A stretch of 64,000 bases of DNA from Thermohalobaculum sp039030915 (GTDB lineage: Bacteria; Pseudomonadota; Alphaproteobacteria; Rhodobacterales; Rhodobacteraceae). Of the stretch, positions 62,551 through 64,000 are shown piece by piece (position 1 is the stretch's first letter; every line of letters starts with the position of its first letter). The notes under the pieces were generated by a model. It saw nothing but the letters and a program-made list of their open reading frames with translations, made no database searches and was not told the origin of the DNA. The stretch covers positions 1 through 64,000 of the forward strand of contig JBCCDG010000007.1 in NCBI GenBank assembly GCA_039030915.1, given 5' to 3'. Both the position numbers and the translations under genes were made by a program.

Positions 62551-63390
62551 ATGATACCGAGCCGCCGCCAGTTCCTCGCCCTAGCCGCCGCGTCCGCCGG
62601 TGCCGCCGCCCTGCCGCGCGCCGCTGCCGCAGCACCGCGCTCCCGCCTCGTCGATGAGCGCTGGACCCGCCATGGCAGCGGTGGGGATCCGGACCATGCC
62701 GCCTGGGCCAGCTTTCTCGCGAAGCATCTGCGCACCGGCACGGCCAGCGGCGTCGCACTCTTCGACTACGGCGCGGCCAAGGCCGACCGGGCCGCGCTCC
62801 AGAGCTACCTCGAGGCGATGCAGGCCGTGCAGCCCACCACGCTCTCCGGCGACGCGGCCTTCGCCTACTGGGTCAACCTCTACAACGCCGTGACCGTCGA
62901 CCTCGTCCTCGGCGCCTATCCGGTCGGGAGCATCCGGGAGGTGAACGGCGGGCTCTTCAACACCGGGCCCTGGACCGATGACGTGGTGCGGGTCGAAGGA
63001 CAGGCCCTCAGCCTCGACGATATCGAGCACGGTATCCTGCGCCCCGTCTGGCGCGATCCGCGCATCCACTACGCGGTCAACTGCGCCTCCATCGGCTGTC
63101 CGGATCTCGCGCCCAAGCCCTACACGGCGGCCGCGCTCGAAGGCATGCTGGAGGCTGGCGCGCGCGCCTACACGGCCCATGACCGGGGCGTCGCCGTCAC
63201 CGGCCGGGGCGTCGTCGCCTCCTCGATCTACGACTGGTTCGAGGAGGATTTCGGCGGCAACGAGGCAGGCATCCTCGCCCATCTCCGCCGCTATGCGCCG
63301 AGCGCCAAGACCGATGCGCTCGCCGGCGCCACCGCCATCGCGGACTATCGCTACGACTGGTCGCTGAACGATGCGGGCGCCGCCGGCTGA
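62551..63390 (+). CDS. DUF547 protein with Tat signal
   Basis: A 279-residue exported protein. The N-terminus SRRQFLALAAASAGAAALP has the twin-arginine motif, so it is exported folded. The rest (about 45-265) is a DUF547 domain, with hallmark segments FAYWVNLYNAVTVDLV, the His in DIEHGILRP, IHYAVNCASIGCPDL and SSIYDWFEEDF. Some DUF547 proteins resemble papain-like transglutaminase folds, with Cys and His candidates in these motifs. No enzymatic activity is proven. AGGGAG eight bases upstream sets the start. Confidence 0.92.
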   Translation: MIPSRRQFLALAAASAGAAALPRAAAAAPRSRLVDERWTRHGSGGDPDHAAWASFLAKHLRTGTASGVALFDYGAAKADRAALQSYLEAMQAVQPTTLSGDAAFAYWVNLYNAVTVDLVLGAYPVGSIREVNGGLFNTGPWTDDVVRVEGQALSLDDIEHGILRPVWRDPRIHYAVNCASIGCPDLAPKPYTAAALEGMLEAGARAYTAHDRGVAVTGRGVVASSIYDWFEEDFGGNEAGILAHLRRYAPSAKTDALAGATAIADYRYDWSLNDAGAAG

Positions 63391-63445
63391 CACGGCGCTC
63401 CTGCCGGGGCATGTGCCCCGCCAGTACCGGCGCGGGGCCTTCGGC

Positions 63446-63580
63446 TCAGGCCTGCTCGAAGACGAACTGGGCCTTCGGGAAATAGTCCCGCAGGATTCGG
63501 TAGACTTCCGCCGCCTCGTCGCTGCTGCGGAACTGGTAGGCCAGGACACACTCGCCTGCTTCGCGGACGCGCAGCTTCAT
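63446..63580 (-). CDS. Very small conserved-looking protein
   Basis: A 44-residue protein, MKLRVREAGECVLAYQFRSS followed by a DEAAEVYRILRDYF helix and an AQFVFEQA strand. The beta-strand, helix, strand pattern and the charged surface look evolved rather than random, and I have a faint memory of similar tiny proteins in Rhodobacterales. GAGGA seven bases upstream supports ATG 63580. An in-frame ATG at 63613 with a second GAGGA is the alternative. Function unknown. Confidence 0.5.
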   Translation of the reverse strand: MKLRVREAGECVLAYQFRSSDEAAEVYRILRDYFPKAQFVFEQA

Positions 63581-63784
63581 CGCGCGTTCCTCACCGGGCA
63601 CTGATACACGCATCTTACATAGTCCTCGAACGTGAGACATAGGCTACCCGATAGTGAGGAAGCGTTTACCGGTAAGTGCGGATCGTCACAACCGATTAGC
63701 GCGAGAAATTTACCTAGGGTAATCGGCGACCCGCGCCTCTCGTGCGCGACACCCCTGTCGGCGATGCGTAGCCCCGCCGGGGCC

Positions 63785-63813
63785 TTGCAAATTCGCGGCG
63801 GAGCCAGTAGAGA
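63785..63813 (+). promoter_or_regulatory. Predicted rpmI promoter
   Basis: TTGCAA (63785-63790) and TAGAGA (63808-63813) lie 17 bases apart. Transcription would begin near 63820 and leave a leader of about 87 bases that contains the hairpin at 63847-63883. The boxes are moderate matches. Confidence 0.42.
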
Positions 63814-63846
63814 CGCGCGCTCCCGCCCGAGCGATCGTGCGGGCCC

Positions 63847-63883
63847 GGAACCGTCGGCCGGTAATGGGCTGCCGTACGGTTCC
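63847..63883 (+). promoter_or_regulatory. Leader hairpin ahead of rpmI
   Basis: GGAACCGT (63847-63854) is the exact inverse complement of ACGGTTCC (63876-63883). The stem ends just upstream of the rpmI ribosome binding site (GGAGA near 63897). Ribosomal protein operons for L35 and L20 are often controlled through structured leaders, so this is a plausible autoregulatory element, although it matches no named motif that I know. Confidence 0.35.
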
Positions 63884-63906
63884 CGAACTCGGACATGGAG
63901 ACGAAA

Positions 63907-64000
63907 ATGCCCAAGATGAAGACGAAGTCGGGCGCCAAGAAGCGCTTCAAGGTTACGGCCACCGGCCGGGTCAAGGTGCAGCAGGCCGGCAAGCGGCACG
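63907..64000 (+). CDS. rpmI: 50S ribosomal protein L35, N-terminal part (partial)
   Basis: The first 31 residues, MPKMKTKSGAKKRFKVTATG and then RVKVQQAGKRH, are the standard start of L35. The gene runs off the end of the window. GGAGA about six bases upstream supports ATG 63907. rplT normally follows. infC is not immediately upstream here, so L35-L20 are transcribed from their own promoter. Confidence 0.97.
   Translation, partial: MPKMKTKSGAKKRFKVTATGRVKVQQAGKRH

Noticed and set aside
63577..63999. Minus-strand frame at the right end
   Set aside because: It is antisense to rpmI and its leader and shows no family resemblance.
1..64000. CRISPR arrays, rRNA genes or phage structural genes
   Set aside because: No regularly spaced repeats, rRNA sequence or capsid/tail/terminase motifs were seen anywhere in the window.

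Overview
The window is high-GC DNA (about two-thirds GC by eye) from an alphaproteobacterium, most likely of the order Rhodobacterales. The evidence is a SAM-II riboswitch ahead of metZ, a VPLPA-CTERM-type sorting tail, a fused TAXI TRAP permease, a bifunctional Sat-CysC, and the run ileS - lspA - DUF3035 lipoprotein - two M16 proteases - mutL, an arrangement I associate with that order. Two tRNA genes (Gln-UUG and Pro-CGG) and the start of rpmI are present. There is no rRNA and no CRISPR array. The window looks chromosomal.

Layout. 1-10061: a co-directional cluster of TAXI TRAP transporter, universal stress protein, nitrilase-family amidase, large PLP decarboxylase, biotin-carboxylase-like ATP-grasp enzyme and C45 Ntn acyltransferase/hydrolase. 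Hairpin palindromes sit in three of its gaps. 10320-13168: a broken signal-peptide gene and a Pat-type acetyltransferase fused to an NDP-forming acyl-CoA synthetase. 13373-16830: TPR protein, GT2-GT4 double glycosyltransferase and a small helical protein. 17282-20551: a three-gene phosphorelay. 20631-28623: a membrane-anchored hydrolase, then a divergent RND efflux operon that continues into an FNT channel. 28713-32070: sulfate activation and glycerate 2-kinase. 33840-35278: promoter, SAM-II riboswitch and metZ. 35506-39030: small peptidoglycan-binding-like protein, creatininase-family amidohydrolase, apt and an acetolactate-synthase-like ThDP enzyme. 39404-42602: SOUL protein, patatin and MFS carrier. 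42725-45190: four start/stop-overlapping genes for a membrane redox module (ferric-reductase-like/Rieske fusion plus a Cys-motif protein). 45304-48027: hybrid kinase with an ethylene-receptor-like sensor. 48099-50176: two tRNAs, then a gene-poor scar with a decayed IS21-type transposase. 50177-60784: degenerate GGDEF protein, mutL, M16 pair, DUF3035 lipoprotein, lspA and ileS. 61073-64000: VPLPA-CTERM protein, PNPOx-like protein, DUF547 protein, a small conserved-looking protein and the rpmI start.

How the genes work together. The first 10 kb looks like one import-and-processing pathway for an amine-, amide- or amino-acid-derived compound. A receptor and permease bring the solute in. A decarboxylase, an ATP-dependent ligase and two amide-bond enzymes are encoded directly downstream. 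No member's substrate can be read from the sequence, and this is my main candidate for an undescribed system. The 42.7-45.2 kb redox module is the second candidate. Housekeeping blocks (mutL, M16, lspA, ileS, rpmI) surround the accessory ones, and the only clear mobile-element scar lies directly downstream of tRNA-Pro.
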